Assembly: GCA_003557565.1 (NCBI GenBank)
Contig: PWOG01000268.1
Coordinates: forward strand, 1 to 8,688
DNA: 8,688 bases
From: Desulfobulbaceae bacterium
GTDB taxonomy: Bacteria > Desulfobacterota > Desulfobulbia > Desulfobulbales > Desulfurivibrionaceae
Direction: 5' to 3'
The notes under the pieces were generated by a model. The model saw only the letters and a program-made list of their open reading frames with translations. It searched no databases and was not told the DNA's origin. This document shows positions 6,723-8,688 of this stretch, piece by piece. The position numbers and the translations under genes were made by a program. Position 1 is the stretch's first letter; the number at the start of each line of letters is the position of its first letter.

Positions 6723-7929
6723 AGATCGACGAACAAGTTGCCTATTTGACCAAGGGGGCTGCCCAGGTAGTCTCCCCCGAGGATCTTGCCCGGAAGTTGC
6801 GCCGCAGCCTGAAAACCGGGGTCCCTCTCCGAATCAAGGCCGGTTTGACCCCACCGCTCCGGATCTGCACCTGGGCCACACCGTGCTTATCCAGAAGATG
6901 AAACACTTCCAGGACCTGGGGCATGAAATCATTTTTCTCATCGGCGATTTCACCGGCATGATCGGTGACCCCACCGGCAAGTCGGAAATCAGAAAGCCCT
7001 TGTCCGCCGAGGAAGTGGCCCGCAACGCCGAAACCTACAAGGAGCAGGTTTTCAAAATCCTCGATCCGGAAAAAACCCGGGTGGTCTTCAACTCCACCTG
7101 GCTCAACGAGCTTTCCTCCCAGGATTTCATTAAGCTCGCCGCCCAGCTTACCGTGGCCCGGATGCTGGAACGGGAGGATTTCAAGCAGCGCTTCGCCAAT
7201 GAAAAGGCCATCGGGGTGCACGAGTTTCTCTATCCCCTGATCCAGGGGTATGATTCCGTGGCGCTCAAGGCGGATATTGAACTTGGCGGTACCGACCAGC
7301 TCTTCAACCTGCTCACCGGTCGCGATCTCCAGCGAGTCTGGGACCAGGAGCCCCAGGTGGTGATAACCATGCCGCTGATGGAAGGTCTGGACGGGGTCAA
7401 CAAGATGAGCAAATCGTTGAATAATTATATTGGGATCTGCGAAAGCCCCGATGATATCTTCGGCAAGACCATGTCCATGCCCGATGAGTTGATGTTTCGC
7501 TATTACGACCTGCTCAGCGACCTGACACCGGAGGAGATTGCCGAACTCAAGGCGGCCATGTAATCGGGCCGGGCGCACCCCAGGGAGGTCAAGCAGCAGC
7601 TGGCCCGGGAACTGACCGCCCGCTTCCATGGCCGGGAGGCCGCCGAACGGGCGGCGGCCGGTTTCGACAGGGTTTTTAAACAGCATGAACTGCCCGAAGA
7701 TATGCCGGAGATTTCCCTGCCGGCGGGCGGCGAGGAGCTCTGGCTGCCCCGTCTGCTGGCCGAGGCCGGGCTGGTTAAGGGCACCGGCGAGGCCCGGCGG
7801 ATGATCAAGCAGCAGGCGGTCAGTGTCAACGGCGAGAAGGTCGCCGATGTCGATACCACAATACCGGCCGCCGGTGAGGTTTTGTTCAAGGTGGGCAAGC
7901 GACGTTTCTGCCGGGTGCTGTTCCGGTAA
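6719..7929 (+). pseudogene. tyrS: Tyrosyl-tRNA synthetase, interrupted by a frameshift and a stop codon
   Basis: Tyrosyl-tRNA synthetase charges tRNA-Tyr with tyrosine. Together the pieces give about 403 residues, normal for this enzyme. Visible motifs: HLGH (6868-6879, the class I HIGH box), IGDFTGMIGDPTGKSE, VELGG-like IELGGTDQLFNLL, KMSKS (7402-7416) and a C-terminal S4 RNA-binding domain (about 7741-7850). Two lesions are present. After residue 42 (RIKAG) the frame needs one more T near 6844-6846, where GGTTTGACC stands in place of an expected GGTTTTGACC; the family sequence FDPTAPDLHLGH then continues in the other frame. Second, TAA at 7561-7563 interrupts codon 282 (AAM-stop-SGRAHP), cutting off the S4 domain, after which the frame stays open to 7929. 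The start is GTG at 6719, overlapping rny. It is either a real pseudogene with another synthetase elsewhere, or a correct gene with sequence errors. Confidence 0.85.
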
Positions 7930-7941
7930 GCCCGGGCAGTT

Positions 7942-8093
7942 ATTGCAACGTAAGCGATTACAGGGCACCGCCGAAAGCGGCGATCGGGCCGGTTCACGTA
8001 CTGAGGTACGCTTCGCCGTCCCGTTCGCCACAACCTGCGGCACCCAGTGACCGCTTACCATTTTGTTGTCCCTGTGATCACTTGCATTGCTAC
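7942..8093 (+). mobile_element. MITE-like element, copy 3, with its 8-bp flanking direct repeats
   Basis: The complete element is 7950-8085 (136 bp). Its ends are imperfect inverted repeats: GTAAGCGATTACAGGG (7950-7965) and, read inward on the other strand from 8085, GCAAGTGATCACAGGG, 13/16 matching without gaps. The flanks ATTGCAAC (7942-7949) and ATTGCTAC (8086-8093) match 7/8, as an aged 8-bp target duplication would. A second terminal-repeat-like motif ends at 8058, 27 bp inside the right end. The interior folds: GGCGA/TCGCC, CGGG/CCCG and CGG/CCG pair across two single mismatches, capped by CGTAC-TGAG-GTACG (7997-8010). No gene inside. It begins 13 bases after the end of tyrS. Confidence 0.8.
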
Positions 8094-8124
8094 TTGACTG
8101 GCTGGACGCAGGCCATGGTATAGT
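8094..8124 (+). promoter_or_regulatory. Promoter of the M48 peptidase gene
   Basis: TTGACT (8094-8099, 5/6) and TATAGT (8119-8124, 5/6) are separated by 19 bases. The -10 box is preceded by TGG, an extended -10 element, which can offset the long spacer. Transcription would start near 8131, about 25 bases before the ATG, and the leader contains GGAGGAG. The -35 box begins at the base after the direct repeat flanking repeat copy 3. Confidence 0.5.
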
Positions 8125-8155
8125 GGGGTATCACTGAACCCCGGAGGAGCTTGCC

Positions 8156-8688
8156 ATGAAAAGTTCATCTCATCGTCGTGGTCGCCGCCACGATCTTAAC
8201 CGTCGTGATTTTTTGGCCCTGATGTCGGCATCCGCCCTGGGCGCCACCCTGGGAGGTTGCGCCGTTAGCCCGGTAACCGGCCGCCGGCAGTTGATGCTGC
8301 TTTCCGAAGGTCAGGAAGTGGCCATGGACCGGGAACACGCTCCCCACCAGTTTTCCGCCGATTTCGGAGTCTCCCAGGATTCCGGCATGAATAACTATGT
8401 TGAATCGTTGGGCCAGGACTTGGCCGTGCGCTCCCACCGGCCGGGAATGCCTTACTCCTTCCAGGTGGTCAATGCCAATTACGTCAACGCCTACGCTTTT
8501 CCCGGCGGCTCCATCGGGGTTACCCGGGGGATCATGCTGGAGATGGAAGACGAAGCGGAACTGGCGGCCCTGCTGGGGCATGAGGTGGGTCATGTCAACG
8601 CCCGTCACACTGCCCAACGGATGACCAGGGGAATGATCGCCCAGTTGACGGTGGTTGGCGCTACGGTGGCGGTGGCCTCGGAGAGCCA
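8156..8688 (+). CDS. M48-family metallopeptidase, Tat/lipoprotein-type signal (3' end outside the window)
   Basis: 177 residues are visible and the frame is open at the window edge. The N-terminus carries a twin-arginine motif, NRRDFLALM (Arg16-Arg17), a hydrophobic stretch, and a lipobox LGGC with Cys35. This predicts export by Tat or Sec and anchoring as a lipoprotein, facing the periplasm. The mature part begins AVSPVTGRRQLMLLSEGQE, typical of periplasmic M48 peptidases of the LoiP/BepA/YcaL type. The zinc site HEVGH (142-146) is present with its helix ELAALLGHEVGHVNARHTAQ; the third zinc ligand, a downstream Glu, lies beyond the window. Family members act in envelope protein quality control. 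The start is supported by GGAGGAG (8143-8149) and a promoter directly upstream, so it is likely its own transcription unit. Any C-terminal repeat domain is not visible. Confidence 0.9.
   Translation, partial: MKSSSHRRGRRHDLNRRDFLALMSASALGATLGGCAVSPVTGRRQLMLLSEGQEVAMDREHAPHQFSADFGVSQDSGMNNYVESLGQDLAVRSHRPGMPYSFQVVNANYVNAYAFPGGSIGVTRGIMLEMEDEAELAALLGHEVGHVNARHTAQRMTRGMIAQLTVVGATVAVASES

Noticed and set aside
6840..6850. Programmed -1 frameshifting in tyrS
   Set aside because: GGTTTGACC does not form a canonical slippery heptamer in the reading frame, and the separate TAA at 7561 would still stop translation.
7561..7702. Translation restart after the tyrS stop, giving a separate S4-domain protein
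   Set aside because: AGGGAGG lies near 7582, but the first in-frame ATG is at 7702, too far away and inside the domain linker.
6742..8061. Open frame of 439 codons on the minus strand
   Set aside because: Antisense to tyrS and starting in repeat copy 3. Long minus-strand frames are expected opposite GC-rich genes.
3342..8085. The repeats as a CRISPR array
   Set aside because: The copies are kilobases apart, about 136 bp long, inverted relative to each other and lack regular spacers.

Overview
The window reads as chromosomal DNA of a Gram-negative bacterium, most likely in the Desulfobacterota (former Deltaproteobacteria). The reasons are the gene order zapB-like / zapA / 6S RNA / rny / tyrS, a beta-barrel outer-membrane protein that looks like the TIGR04219 family, and a lipobox-type M48 peptidase. 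The genus cannot be named from this sequence. The rny-tyrS-M48 part is visibly more GC-rich than the dehydrogenase and cyclopropane-synthase genes and the long gap after 6S RNA.

Layout. 1-79: right end of a short repeat element (copy 1), then a perfect 18-bp hairpin (87-131). 166-942 (minus): secreted outer-membrane barrel protein. 943-1214: divergent promoter region. 1215-1985: short-chain dehydrogenase. 2196-3323: cyclopropane-fatty-acid synthase. 3342-3477: repeat copy 2, abutting a sigma70-like promoter. 3612-4217: a ZapB-like coiled-coil protein and ZapA. About 4246-4429: 6S RNA. 4430-5153: more than 700 bp with no convincing gene. 5154-6722: ribonuclease Y. 6719-7929: tyrosyl-tRNA synthetase, broken here by a one-base deletion and an in-frame TAA. 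7950-8085: repeat copy 3, again abutting a promoter. 8156 to the end: start of a Tat/lipoprotein-type M48 metallopeptidase.

Functions. zapB-like and zapA both concern Z-ring assembly, and 6S RNA follows zapA as it does in many proteobacteria. rny and tyrS overlap by four bases (GTGA) and are probably co-translated. The dehydrogenase, the cyclopropane synthase and the two envelope proteins look like independent single-gene units.

The most notable finding is a family of about 136-bp non-coding elements, one partial and two complete copies in 8.7 kb. They carry GTAAG-type imperfect terminal inverted repeats, and the two complete copies are flanked by 8-bp direct repeats (one perfect, one 7/8). 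This is the signature expected of a MITE mobilised by an IS66-type transposase. Both complete copies lie directly beside a TTGAC -35 box. The second point to check is the doubly disrupted tyrS, normally an essential gene.
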